In this document: in pieces, positions 20,648-28,166 of the stretch
How positions within the stretch are numbered: the first letter of the stretch is position 1
How the letters are laid out: every line of letters starts with the position of its first letter
Assembly (NCBI GenBank): GCA_023410295.1
Contig: JAEYPY010000231.1
Location: 1 to 28,166 of the forward strand
Direction: 5' to 3'
Source: Pseudomonadota bacterium
GTDB lineage: Bacteria > Pseudomonadota > Alphaproteobacteria > Caulobacterales > Aquidulcibacteraceae
Length of the DNA: 28,166 nucleotides
The notes under the pieces: generated by a model
What the model saw: the letters and a program-made list of their open reading frames with translations, nothing else
Told to the model about the DNA's origin: nothing
The model's database searches: none
Position numbers and translations under genes: made by a program

Positions 20648-22516
20648 ATGCCGCGTCTGCCGCCATCGCCCGAACTGAGCTGGAGCGCCGAGGGCGTCCC
20701 GGTCGCGAGCGCGTTTGACGACGGTTATTTCTCAAAAGCTGGAGGGCTCGCGGAGAGCGAAGCGGTGTTCCTCGCAGGAACAGACTTGCCGGAGCGTTGG
20801 CGAAATCGGGATCGTTTCGCTGTATGCGAGCTGGGTTTCGGCACGGGTTTAAACGTCCTGGCGGCCTGGAAGGGCTGGAAAACGAGCAGAAATCCTCATG
20901 CAATTTTGCATATCACCAGCATCGAGGCATTCCCGCTCGCGGTAGCTGATGCGGCGCGCGCGCTGGCGCACTTTCCTGAGGTGGCCGAACTTTCCGAGGC
21001 CTTGCTCGCGTGCTGGCCTGTGCGGGCCTATGCGCCGCAACGGCTCTGGTTTCCGGACGATGGCTTTGCACTGACGCTGTTCACGGGCGAAGCCGAAACG
21101 ATCCTGCGCGGCATGGAAGCCCAGTTCGACGCCTGGTTCCTCGACGGCTTCGCGCCGGCGCGTAATCCCGGCATGTGGACGGACGGGGTGTTCGCTGAGA
21201 TCGCGCGACTCTCCGCCCCGGGAGCGCGGGCGGCCACCTTCACTGTCGCCGGCGCGGTCCGGCGGGGGCTGGAATCAGCCGGCTTCGCGGTGGAGAAAAA
21301 ACCGGGCTTCGGGGCCAAGCGCGAGCGCTTGGAGGCGGTCCTGGAGCGCGGGTCCTCAGGCCCGCGTCCAATTTACCCCTACGCCGCCGTGAACCCCCAG
21401 CGCGTCGCCGTTATAGGCGCTGGCATCGCTGGGGCGGCCTGCGCAGCGGCGCTGGCGCGGCGCAGCGTGGAGACGGTGGTGCTGGAGGCGGCGCGAACGC
21501 TTGGCGCTGGCGCAAGCGGCAATCCAGCGGCGCTGGTCATGCCGCGCTTCGACCGCGGCGGCGGGGCCGGGCGCGAGTTCCTGCTGGCGGCCTATCTCGA
21601 CGCCGTGGCCACGTACGAGACGCTCGGCGTCTTCGAGTCGCGCGGTGTTGAGCAGCGCGTGGATGAGCACGACGCAGCCCTTGCAGACCTGCTCGCCGAC
21701 CCGCCACTCCTCGCGGACTGGTTGTCAGCCATGGCCGATGGTGCGCTGCACCCGCGCGCTGGCGTCGTGCGGCCGAGCGCCGTGGTGGAGGCGATGCTTC
21801 GGGATGCGCAATTGCAGTTCGAAGCAGAAGTGCGGACGCTGGAGCGGGCCGACGATGGACGATGGATCCTGCGCGCGTCCGACGGGCGGGCGACGCTGAA
21901 GGCCGATGCCGTCGTGCTCGCCTGCGGCGCGGCGTTGACGCGCTTCGAGCCGGCGTCATTCCTGCCGATAGGGCTCTCGCACGGACAAGTGGAGTGGGGC
22001 TCCGGCGCGCCGCCACCGCGCGCGATCACGCGCGGCTCCTACGTTGCGCCGTTCGAAAGCGGCGTGCTGTTTGGCGCGACGTTCGACAAGGTGAACGACG
22101 CCGGCGAGACGCCGGCGGTCCAAGCAAGCCGTGCGCGCAATCTCGCGGCGTTAAGGCGAATAGCGCCGGAGGTTGCGGCGAGCGTCGATGAGACAACGCT
22201 ACAATCGCGTGCGGCGCTGCGTGCGACGACGCCGGATCGATTGCCAATCGCTGGCCTCTTGCCCAATGCGCCTGCATGGCGCGCGCAATACGCATCGCTC
22301 GCACACGGCGCGCCGCTCGTGAGTGATGCGCCGCCGCCGGCGCATCACGGCGTTTACGTTATCGGCGGCTTGGGCGCGCGTGGATTTACCTTCGCGCCGC
22401 TGCTCGGCGAACGCATTGCCGCGGAAATGTGCGGTGAACCGCCGCCGCTTTCGCGCGCGGCGCTCGACGCCATCCACCCGGCCCGCTTCCTGCATAGGGC
22501 GCTCAAACGGCGTTAA
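20648..22516 (+). CDS. mnmC: Bifunctional tRNA wobble-uridine modification enzyme MnmC
   Basis: The 622-residue protein fuses both MnmC activities. The N-terminal methyltransferase domain (1-235) has the SAM motif CELGFGTGLN (60-69) and WFLDGFAPARNPGMW. The C-terminal FAD-dependent oxidoreductase domain begins with VAVIGAGIAGAACAAAL (about residue 253) and ends with YVIGGLGARGFTFAPLLGE. The oxidase domain removes the carboxymethyl group from cmnm5(s2)U34 and the methylase then forms mnm5(s2)U34 in tRNAs reading split codon boxes, after MnmE-MnmG action. ATG 20648 is chosen because it gives the usual N-terminus (PELSW), although the preceding terminator leaves little room and no Shine-Dalgarno is clear. 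Its promoter may overlap the terminator. Confidence 0.93.
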   Translation: MPRLPPSPELSWSAEGVPVASAFDDGYFSKAGGLAESEAVFLAGTDLPERWRNRDRFAVCELGFGTGLNVLAAWKGWKTSRNPHAILHITSIEAFPLAVADAARALAHFPEVAELSEALLACWPVRAYAPQRLWFPDDGFALTLFTGEAETILRGMEAQFDAWFLDGFAPARNPGMWTDGVFAEIARLSAPGARAATFTVAGAVRRGLESAGFAVEKKPGFGAKRERLEAVLERGSSGPRPIYPYAAVNPQRVAVIGAGIAGAACAAALARRSVETVVLEAARTLGAGASGNPAALVMPRFDRGGGAGREFLLAAYLDAVATYETLGVFESRGVEQRVDEHDAALADLLADPPLLADWLSAMADGALHPRAGVVRPSAVVEAMLRDAQLQFEAEVRTLERADDGRWILRASDGRATLKADAVVLACGAALTRFEPASFLPIGLSHGQVEWGSGAPPPRAITRGSYVAPFESGVLFGATFDKVNDAGETPAVQASRARNLAALRRIAPEVAASVDETTLQSRAALRATTPDRLPIAGLLPNAPAWRAQYASLAHGAPLVSDAPPPAHHGVYVIGGLGARGFTFAPLLGERIAAEMCGEPPPLSRAALDAIHPARFLHRALKRR

Positions 22517-22539
22517 ATTCGCGTTTGGGTTAAGTTCTG

Positions 22540-23307
22540 ATGCCTTTTGATGGAATTGCTCGCGCTTCGAGCGTGAACTTTCTCGACCTTCACTTCTCCA
22601 CCATGGATCTGGATAGCGCGGTCGATGCGGTCGCTGCGCGCGCCAGCATTCCAGGGGCGCGCTTTGCCTATGTGGCGACGCCGAATGTTGACCATGTCGT
22701 CGGCCTTGCCGGTGAACCGGGGCGAAAGGCGCTTTATGAGAACGCGTGGCTCTTGCTGAATGACAGCCGCGTGCTCTCGGGTCTCGCCGCGCATGCTGGG
22801 CTGGACCTGCCGACCGCCACGGGCTCAGACCTGACAGCGCGCCTTTTCGATGACGTGATCGATCGCCACGAGCCGATCACCATCATCGGCGGCGATGAAG
22901 AGACCGTCGCCGAGCTGAAGCGGCGCTATTATCTGACCGACGTGCGCTGGCATCGCGCGCCGAAAAATTTGAAGCAGAAGCCCGGCGCCATCGTGCGCGC
23001 AGCAGCGTTCGCCGCGGCGCAACCCTCGCGTTTTACTTTCATCTGTGTGGGCGCGCCCCAGCAGGAAATGATCGCCTATGCGCTCGCACAACGCGCCGAC
23101 GCGCGCGGAGTTGGCATCTGCTGTGGCGCGGCGCTGGAGTTTCTCGCTGGCCGCAAGCAGCGCGCGCCGCGCTGGATGCAGAGCGCGGGGCTGGAATGGC
23201 TGCATCGGCTCATGAGTGAGCCGGGGCGGTTGTGGAAGCGTTATTTGGTCGATGGGCCGAGAGTGTTCTCGCTGTTCGCTGCGTGGCGCGCCTCGATGGC
23301 GGCGTGA
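22540..23307 (+). CDS. WecG/TagA/CpsF-family glycosyltransferase
   Basis: The 255-residue protein shows the family blocks: FAYVATPNVDHVV (residues 42-54), LLLNDSRVLSGLA, ATGSDLTARLF (93-103), a central FICVGAPQQEMIA and the C-terminal GAALEFLAGRKQRAPRWM followed by GLEWLHRLMSEP. Members transfer N-acetylmannosamine(-uronate) or similar sugars to undecaprenyl-linked carriers at the inner face of the membrane, for teichoic acid, enterobacterial common antigen or exopolysaccharide. Here the acceptor is unknown and no polysaccharide cluster is adjacent. The gene follows mnmC after 23 bases on the same strand. The last 67 bases overlap the 3' end of the opposite transporter gene. Confidence 0.9.
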   Translation: MPFDGIARASSVNFLDLHFSTMDLDSAVDAVAARASIPGARFAYVATPNVDHVVGLAGEPGRKALYENAWLLLNDSRVLSGLAAHAGLDLPTATGSDLTARLFDDVIDRHEPITIIGGDEETVAELKRRYYLTDVRWHRAPKNLKQKPGAIVRAAAFAAAQPSRFTFICVGAPQQEMIAYALAQRADARGVGICCGAALEFLAGRKQRAPRWMQSAGLEWLHRLMSEPGRLWKRYLVDGPRVFSLFAAWRASMAA

Positions 23308-24623
23308 ATTTCCGCTTGCCGCGCTTCGTTGAGCGGATAGCGGTGTAGCGAGATCGCTGCCGCGAGATAGAGCGCGATCGGCACCCCGATGAACAGGAAG
23401 GTCAGCGTCCCGAGCGCAAGCTCAGTGTTGTCGCCGCGCAGTTCCGGCACGAAGCCGACCGCGCCGAGAATGGCGTAGGTGATGGGGCCTGCGGCGACGC
23501 CAAGCTTCGAGGTCGTCAGCAGTACGCCGAAATAAAGCCCCGAGCGGCGCGCGCCGGTGGCGAGTTCGTCCGCATCGACGACATCGGCCATCAATGCCCG
23601 CGTCAACAGAATGCCGCCGCCTTGCGCAAGACCGGCGACGGCCATAAGCGGCGCCACCACCGCGAAATTGCCCGCGGGCAGAAATAGGAGGCCCGCGGTG
23701 GTGAGGCTGCCGAACAGCAGCGCAGCCTGCAGGCTGATGTGCTTGGCGTAGCGGCGCGCGAGCCACCACCAGATCGGCACGCCAATAAGGCCCGCAACGA
23801 AATAGATCGCCAGCAGCGTTTGCGCTTCGCCTTCAAAGCGCAGCACGAACTGGAAGTAGAAGAGGAAGAGCCCGCCCGAAACGCCTTGCGCCACCCCCAG
23901 CAGCAAGTCCGGCATCAGCACGCGCAAGGCCAGCTTGTTGGCAAAGAGCGTCGCTAGGGTTTCGCGCAAGCTGAGATGCGGCTGCGGCGGACGATAAGGC
24001 TCGCGCACGAACCGCACCGCAATGAACGTGCAGAGCGGCAGTAGCACGAGCAGCGACCACCCCATCGCATGCACCGCGTCGGCGTTCGAGCCGCCGAGCC
24101 CCTGCGCGACGATCGCGGCTGTGACCAGCATCAGGATTTGGCCGATCATGCTTGCGATCTGCACGGCGCCCAGAACGTGGGTGCGGCCGTGATAGGTCGG
24201 CTGCAATTCGCCGGCCCAACCGAGATGCGCGATCATCATGCTGGCGTAGGCCAGATACATCGCAAACACCGCAAACCCCGCCGCCCATGGCGACACGCCA
24301 GGTGGCAGCGCGAGGAAGACGAGCCACAACAGTGCCATCAGGAATGGTGCGCTGGCGGCAACCCAAAAGCGGCGCCGGCCAAACTTGGATTCCGTTCTGT
24401 CCTGAACGCCGCCGATCCAAGGATCGATCAGCAGATCGAACACGCGCGCGCCGAGGAAGATGGCCGAGACCGCCCAGAGCGGCAGACCCAGATGTTCGGC
24501 GAAGTGCGGCGGCAGAAAGATGATGACCGGCAGCGAAAGCGCCAGCAACGGGCCGGCAGGAGCAGCAAACGCCGCGATTTCCCAGATCGGCAGCTTGCGT
24601 TCGCTGGTCCTTTGTTCGGCCAC
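23241..24623 (-). CDS. MFS transporter, GPH (glycoside-pentoside-hexuronide) type
   Basis: This roughly 460-residue, 12-helix permease carries the GPH signature ARVFDLLIDPWIGGVQDRTE with SKFGRRRFW. Related proteins import sugars or sugar acids with Na+ or H+, though many alphaproteobacterial members have unknown substrates. Start choice: GGGGAGG directly abuts ATG 24629, too close to work, whereas GTG 24623 lies 6 bases from GGAGG and is preferred; the difference is two residues. The C-terminal cytoplasmic tail (EARQAEIHAAIEARHAAN) is encoded by the segment that overlaps the glycosyltransferase gene on the other strand. Confidence 0.88.
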   Translation of the reverse strand: MAEQRTSERKLPIWEIAAFAAPAGPLLALSLPVIIFLPPHFAEHLGLPLWAVSAIFLGARVFDLLIDPWIGGVQDRTESKFGRRRFWVAASAPFLMALLWLVFLALPPGVSPWAAGFAVFAMYLAYASMMIAHLGWAGELQPTYHGRTHVLGAVQIASMIGQILMLVTAAIVAQGLGGSNADAVHAMGWSLLVLLPLCTFIAVRFVREPYRPPQPHLSLRETLATLFANKLALRVLMPDLLLGVAQGVSGGLFLFYFQFVLRFEGEAQTLLAIYFVAGLIGVPIWWWLARRYAKHISLQAALLFGSLTTAGLLFLPAGNFAVVAPLMAVAGLAQGGGILLTRALMADVVDADELATGARRSGLYFGVLLTTSKLGVAAGPITYAILGAVGFVPELRGDNTELALGTLTFLFIGVPIALYLAAAISLHRYPLNEARQAEIHAAIEARHAANSENTLGPSTK

Positions 24624-24689
24624 GCGCATCCTCCCCGCGCCGTTGGGAAGGCGCGCTTTGCGCTAGTGTCTATGAGCGCGCGGGCGCGA

Positions 24690-25475
24690 TCAAGAACGCA
24701 GCGCCTTGGTGAGCTGCGGCATCAAGGATGTGTTTGACGCAACGATAGCGCCGGTTTTCATGAAATCGCCGCCATCGATCTCGGCGACCGTGCCGCCCGC
24801 TTCGCGGACGATGACGGCGCCGGCGGCGATGTCCCACACATTGAGGCCGCGTTCCCAATAGCCGTCGAAGCGGCCGGCGGCGACGTAAGCGAGATCGAGC
24901 GCGGCCGCGCCCCAGCGGCGCACGCCGGCGCTGACCGCGATCACATTGCCGATTTCCTTGAGCGCCTTCTCGTGCCCTGGCTTGCCGTGAAAAGGCGTGC
25001 CGGTGGCGAAGAGCGCATCGCGCATGTCCGCGCGCGCGGCGACGCGCAGGCGCCGGTCGTTTAGATAGGCGCCGGCGCCTTTCTCGGCCCAGAACAGCTC
25101 GTCGCGCACGACATTGTAGATAACGCCGGCGACGAGAACGCCTTCGCGCTCCACGCCGATCGAAATGGCGAAGTGTGGAATGCCGTGCAGAAAGTTGGTG
25201 GTGCCGTCGAGCGGGTCGATCAGCCAGCGGTTGGTCTTGTCGGTGCCTTCCACGACGCCGCGCTCTTCCATGACGAAGCCGTAGCCGGGTCGCGCCTTGG
25301 AAAGCTCCTCGAACAGCGTTTTCTCGGCCTTTAGGTCCGCGGCGGAAACGAAGTCGCTCGGGCCTTTGCGGCTGACCTGCAAATTCTCCACTTCGCCGAA
25401 ATCGCGCGAGAGCGCGCGGCCCGCTTTGCGCGCGGCGGCGATCATTACGTTGAGCAGGGCGGAGGTCTGAGGCAT
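24690..25475 (-). CDS. suhB: Inositol-1-monophosphatase family protein (SuhB-like)
   Basis: The 261-residue protein has the metal-site motifs of the inositol monophosphatase superfamily: GFVMEERG (E70/E71), WLIDPLDGTTNFLHG (D87, D90 and GTTN) and NVWDIAAGAVIVREAGG (D215), together with GAAALDLAYVAAGR. It hydrolyses phosphate monoesters such as inositol-1-phosphate with Mg2+; in E. coli SuhB also joins rRNA antitermination complexes. Which role applies here cannot be read from the sequence. The start at MPQTSALL agrees with family length; no Shine-Dalgarno is visible, and the upstream extension to 25598 crosses a predicted promoter on the other strand. Confidence 0.9.
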   Translation of the reverse strand: MPQTSALLNVMIAAARKAGRALSRDFGEVENLQVSRKGPSDFVSAADLKAEKTLFEELSKARPGYGFVMEERGVVEGTDKTNRWLIDPLDGTTNFLHGIPHFAISIGVEREGVLVAGVIYNVVRDELFWAEKGAGAYLNDRRLRVAARADMRDALFATGTPFHGKPGHEKALKEIGNVIAVSAGVRRWGAAALDLAYVAAGRFDGYWERGLNVWDIAAGAVIVREAGGTVAEIDGGDFMKTGAIVASNTSLMPQLTKALRS

Positions 25476-25517
25476 GGGAGGCGTGGGTGCTAGCAGGGGC
25501 GCCGCGCCCCGACAAGC

Positions 25518-25543
25518 GGAACCGCCTGAACGGCGGTGACGTT
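25518..25543 (+). promoter_or_regulatory. Predicted EcfG promoter directly before a small membrane-protein gene
   Basis: GGAAC (25518-25522), 17 bases, then CGTT (25540-25543): an exact match to the alphaproteobacterial general-stress consensus. The gene's ATG is at 25551, so transcription would begin at or next to the start codon, predicting a leaderless or nearly leaderless mRNA. Confidence 0.6.
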
Positions 25544-25550
25544 GGCGAGC

Positions 25551-25790
25551 ATGACGCAGTCGAGGCCTCAGACTCTCGCTCGCACGTTGGCGCTTCACTG
25601 CGCTGTGTGCGCGGGATTTGGCGCTGGCTTTGCCGGCGCATTGCTGGCGCTGGACGTGGGCGGGTTTGGCGCTCTGGTGGCCAGTGCAGGTGAGCCGCTG
25701 GTCGTGGTGGCGGTGCTGCTCGCAGGCATGCTCAGTCTGCAGCCGCTGGCGTTCGTGAGCAGCGCCAGTCCCGCAGCGTTAAAGCATTAG
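25551..25790 (+). CDS. Small two-helix membrane protein of unknown function
   Basis: The 79-residue protein has a basic N-terminus (MTQSRPQTLARTLALH), a first hydrophobic helix (about 20-38), a short loop with GEP, and a second helix (VVVAVLLAGMLSLQPLAFV). It looks like a hairpin inner-membrane protein. There is no good Shine-Dalgarno; the predicted EcfG promoter ends 7 bases before the ATG. A GTG at 25536 would lie inside the promoter and is rejected. It is divergent from suhB and convergent with the flavoprotein gene, with a 2-base gap. No family is recognised. Confidence 0.65.
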   Translation: MTQSRPQTLARTLALHCAVCAGFGAGFAGALLALDVGGFGALVASAGEPLVVVAVLLAGMLSLQPLAFVSSASPAALKH

Positions 25791-25792
25791 TT

Positions 25793-26995
25793 TCACCGAA
25801 GCATTGCGTGTGCGGCCCACATGGCCGTGGCGAATGAAGCTTGCAGCAGATAGCCGCCGGTCGGCGCTTCCCAGTCCAGCATTTCGCCGGCGACGTAGAG
25901 TCCGGGTTTGGCCTTGAGCTGCAGCGCGTCATCGACCGCGCTCCAGCTGACGCCGCCGGCGCTTGAGATGGCGCGATCCAGCCCGCGCGCGGCGGTGAGG
26001 GTCATGGGCGCAGCTTTGATCAGCGCAGCCAGTTGCGTCAGTTCTTTCGGCAACGCGCCACTGCTCGCCTCGCGCAGCAAGCCGATCGCAACAGGCGAGA
26101 GGCCCGCGCGCTTGCGCAGCATGGAGGATAGACTGTCCCCAGCGCGTGTCTGCGAAAGACGCGACGCGAGCGCGGCTGCGTCGAGCGAGGGCTTCAGATC
26201 GATGTGTAGCGTCGCAGAGCCAGCTGTTTCGAGTGCATCACGTAGCGCGGCCGAGAGTGCATAGATCGCGCCGCCCTCGATGCCGTAGCCGGTGATCACC
26301 GCTTCGCCGTGCGCGGTGTGGTCGCCGAAGCGGAGCGCGATCTGCTTCAGCGGCGCGCCGGCCAAGCGTTCGCGGAAGACATCGCTCCAAGCGATCTCAA
26401 AGCCCATGTTCGCAGGCCGGAGCGGCGCGATGTCAACGCCATGCTGAGCGAGCACTTGCGTCCACGCACCATCCGAGCCGAGCTTCGGCCAGCTGGCGCC
26501 CCCGAGCGCGAGCAAGGTAGCGCGCGGTTTTATCGTTTCTGATGTCCCGTCATCGCGCATGAAGGCGAGGACGCCATCGTCCGTCCAGCCAGTCCAGCGC
26601 ACGCGCGTGCGGATCTCGACACCTTGTGCGCTGAGCCGCGCCAGCCAAGCGCGCAGCAGCGGCGAGGCCTTCATGGCTTTGGGAAATACGCGCCCGCTCG
26701 AGCCGACAAACGTTTCCTGACCAAGCCCGTTCGCCCAGGCGATCAAATCCGCCGGTGTAAACGCTTCGAGCATGGGCCGGAGCTGAGCCGCGGCTGCGCC
26801 ATAGCGCGTGACGAAGCGCTCGAACGCTTCCGAATGAGTCAGATTGAGTCCGCCGCGGCCCGCCATCAGAAGCTTGCGCGCCACGTTTGGCATGCGTTCG
26901 TACACGATCACCGGCGCGCCTGCGGCGCTCAGCGTTTCAGCGGCAATCAATCCTGCGGGCCCGCCGCCGATAACGGCGAACGGCGCCTCACTCAT
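25793..26995 (-). CDS. TIGR03862/HI0933-type FAD-dependent flavoprotein
   Basis: The 400-residue protein starts with the FAD dinucleotide motif FAVIGGGPAGLIAAETL, followed by KLLMAGRGGLNLTHSE, typical of the HI0933/BaiN group, and GRVFPKAMKASPLLRAWL. It ends with GLYVAGEMLDWEAPTGGYLLQ, where the flavin-binding GGY segment is conserved. Members are oxidoreductases of unknown substrate. The start codon overlaps the stop of the VOC gene upstream (ATGAGTGA, 8 bases), so the two are cotranslated. The longer frame reaching 27205 runs antiparallel-free through the VOC gene and is not real. Confidence 0.88.
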   Translation of the reverse strand: MSEAPFAVIGGGPAGLIAAETLSAAGAPVIVYERMPNVARKLLMAGRGGLNLTHSEAFERFVTRYGAAAAQLRPMLEAFTPADLIAWANGLGQETFVGSSGRVFPKAMKASPLLRAWLARLSAQGVEIRTRVRWTGWTDDGVLAFMRDDGTSETIKPRATLLALGGASWPKLGSDGAWTQVLAQHGVDIAPLRPANMGFEIAWSDVFRERLAGAPLKQIALRFGDHTAHGEAVITGYGIEGGAIYALSAALRDALETAGSATLHIDLKPSLDAAALASRLSQTRAGDSLSSMLRKRAGLSPVAIGLLREASSGALPKELTQLAALIKAAPMTLTAARGLDRAISSAGGVSWSAVDDALQLKAKPGLYVAGEMLDWEAPTGGYLLQASFATAMWAAHAMLR

Positions 26996-27383
26996 GCGCG
27001 TGGCTGACGGCTTCGATCTTGTTGCCGTCCGGGTCGCGGACAAAGGCGCCGTAATAATTGGGATGATATTCGGTGCGCATGCCAGGGCGCCCGTCTTCGA
27101 TGCCGCCCTGTTCGAGCGCGGCAAGGAAGAAGGCGTCGACGGCGGCGCGGGTTTCGGCGCGGAAGGCGATGTGGACGCCATTGCCCATGCTGGCGGGCTG
27201 GCCATTGACCGGCAGCTGAATCCAGAAGCTCGGAAACTTCTCGCCGTAGCCGACGCCTAGCAATTGGCCATTAATCTCGACCGGCATCACCGCACTCATG
27301 CCAAGCGGGGTGAGCGCGGCGTCGTAAAAGGCCTTCGCGCGCTGGATATTGGTGACGCCGACAGAGACGTGATCGATGGCCAT
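26988..27383 (-). CDS. VOC (glyoxalase/bleomycin resistance/dioxygenase) superfamily protein
   Basis: The 131-residue protein begins MAIDHVSVGVTNIQRAKAFYDAAL, the first beta-alpha-beta unit of the vicinal oxygen chelate fold, and ends with YYGAFVRDPDGNKIEAV, the classic last motif with a metal-binding Glu. Candidate metal ligands are H5, H70 and E125 (positions by eye). The reaction is unknown; members range from glyoxalases to dioxygenases and antibiotic-binding proteins. GAGGGAGA precedes the ATG. It lies 11 bases downstream of the dienelactone hydrolase gene and overlaps the flavoprotein gene, giving a probable three-gene operon (28051 to 25793). Confidence 0.9.
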   Translation of the reverse strand: MAIDHVSVGVTNIQRAKAFYDAALTPLGMSAVMPVEINGQLLGVGYGEKFPSFWIQLPVNGQPASMGNGVHIAFRAETRAAVDAFFLAALEQGGIEDGRPGMRTEYHPNYYGAFVRDPDGNKIEAVSHAHE

Positions 27384-27394
27384 GCCGTTCTCCC

Positions 27395-28051
27395 TCAGCG
27401 CCAGCGCGCGAACCAGTCGAGCGTGCGCGTCAACGCAAGCTCGCGCGCGGGCGCGTCGTAATCATGACTGCCGGCGCGGCAGAAGCCGTGGCCGGCATCG
27501 TAAAGATAAAGCGGCGCATCGGGCGCCGCGCCGCGCACGCGCTCGATGTTCTCCGGTGGGATCGAGGCGTCGCGCGCCCCATAGTGCAACATGACCGGGA
27601 CTTTCGGCCTGCTGTCCAGATGGTCGGCGATGAGCCGGCCATAGAAGCAGGAGGCGGCCTTGAGGCCGGTGCAGTGCGCCGCCGCCATCCACGCAGCGGT
27701 ACCCCCATAGCAGAAGCCGGTCACGTAAACCGGTTGCGGCAGCGCATCGATGGCGGCCTGGATGTCGTCGATCACTTGCGGCCAGGGCGACGCGGCGACG
27801 GCGGCGATGCCCTTCTTCACCCCGTCAGGGTCCATCCCGGCCTGGAAATTCGGCTCGATGCGGTCGAACAAGCTCGGTGCGATCACGTCGTATCCCGCAT
27901 GTGCGAAGACCGACGCGATGTCGGCGATATGATCGGTGAGACCGAAGATCTCCTGCAGCACGACGACACCGCCAACCGGGTTGGACGCGCGCAGATGCAG
28001 CGCCGACAGCGCGAACTTATCGGCGCCGCTGACGATCGTGCTGCGCTCCAT
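27395..28051 (-). CDS. Dienelactone hydrolase family protein
   Basis: The 218-residue alpha/beta hydrolase has the dienelactone hydrolase triad: C114 in GFCYGGTAA, D161 in YGARDASIP and H188 in YDAGHGF, plus the E34 region VVLQEIFGL that activates the Cys in the family. Known members hydrolyse dienelactones in chloroaromatic breakdown, but most chromosomal homologues act on unidentified esters or lactones. AAGGA precedes the ATG at useful spacing. It is the first gene of the apparent operon with the VOC and flavoprotein genes, which would suit an oxidative or detoxifying pathway; that is inference. Confidence 0.92.
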   Translation of the reverse strand: MERSTIVSGADKFALSALHLRASNPVGGVVVLQEIFGLTDHIADIASVFAHAGYDVIAPSLFDRIEPNFQAGMDPDGVKKGIAAVAASPWPQVIDDIQAAIDALPQPVYVTGFCYGGTAAWMAAAHCTGLKAASCFYGRLIADHLDSRPKVPVMLHYGARDASIPPENIERVRGAAPDAPLYLYDAGHGFCRAGSHDYDAPARELALTRTLDWFARWR

Positions 28052-28128
28052 CGACGAAATCCTTCAGCTGGTCGTAGTGACTTGAATGTTACTGGCGGCG
28101 GCGCAGCGCCAAGGTCAAGCTAATTGCC

Positions 28129-28166
28129 ATGAGACGGGCATGGGCATTAGCGGCGTCTTGCGTATT
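28129..28166 (+). CDS. Possible start of an exported protein gene, cut by window edge
   Basis: From the ATG at 28129 twelve codons read MRRAWALAASCV, which resembles the beginning of a signal peptide (two Arg, then hydrophobic residues). AAGGTCAAG lies 10-18 bases upstream as a weak ribosome binding site. Only 38 bases are visible, so this is a guess that the next gene points rightwards. Confidence 0.3.
   Translation, partial: MRRAWALAASCV

Noticed and set aside
20777..20798. GGAAC followed by CGTT inside mnmC
   Set aside because: Spacing is 13 bases and it lies within coding sequence in no useful position.
24670..25641. 323-residue minus-strand ORF overlapping suhB in another frame
   Set aside because: Very Arg-rich, low-complexity frame; suhB in the adjacent frame has all metal-site motifs.
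1..28166. Search for tRNA, rRNA, CRISPR arrays, toxin-antitoxin pairs, prophage genes or a multi-gene defence system
   Set aside because: None could be supported by eye; the only mobile element seen is the REP/RAYT unit.

Overview
This is a GC-rich chromosomal window from an alphaproteobacterium, most likely a member of the Caulobacterales or Hyphomonadaceae. The markers are an RcdA (DUF1465) protein, a TacA-type NtrC regulator, a GapR/DUF2312 DNA-binding protein, DUF1192, the tail of a Tad pilus cluster, a stand-alone motA and zinc-free L31 and L36 proteins. Species assignment is inference. Coding density is very high: genes often overlap by 4 bases (ATGA) or converge with overlapping 3' ends, and no gap exceeds about 165 bases.

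Layout. 1-1858: end of a Tad pilus cluster (a TadG-like protein cut by the window edge, then two TadE-like pseudopilins). 1934-3007: exported S41 peptidase. 3011-4338: SDR oxidoreductase and a 62-residue protein, transcribed divergently from a predicted pair of general-stress (EcfG) promoters. 4335-6141: quinone oxidoreductase, DUF1192 and rcdA. 6145-6758: a compact RAYT transposase unit bounded by perfect 30-bp inverted REP-like repeats, lodged between rcdA and rpmE. 6763-8003: rpmE, a small membrane protein with DUF3052, and an orphan gene. 8093-9943: Kef-type antiporter, and a membrane protein behind a second EcfG-type promoter. 9940-13721: ABC1 kinase, tacA, a basic hypothetical protein, a 104-bp composite inverted repeat and gapR. 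13764-15503: alpha/beta hydrolase, TPR lipoprotein and rpmJ. 15633-20577: MltB-type lytic transglycosylase, MFS exporter, GST, motA and a small lipoprotein. 20648-24623: mnmC, a WecG/TagA glycosyltransferase and a GPH-type transporter. 24690-28051: inositol-phosphatase-like protein, a small membrane protein behind a third exact EcfG promoter, a flavoprotein-VOC pair and a dienelactone hydrolase.

How it fits together. Much of the window is housekeeping (ribosomal proteins, tRNA modification, cell wall). Several genes belong to the developmental and motility programme of stalked or dimorphic bacteria (rcdA, tacA, motA, tad, gapR). No phage, CRISPR, toxin-antitoxin or large accessory system was found. 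The most interesting signals are non-coding: three exact GGAAC-N16/17-CGTT sites plus one near match, each placed directly in front of an oxidoreductase or a small protein of unknown function; the REP/RAYT unit; and a strong tacA terminator lying inside the 3' end of the convergent gene.
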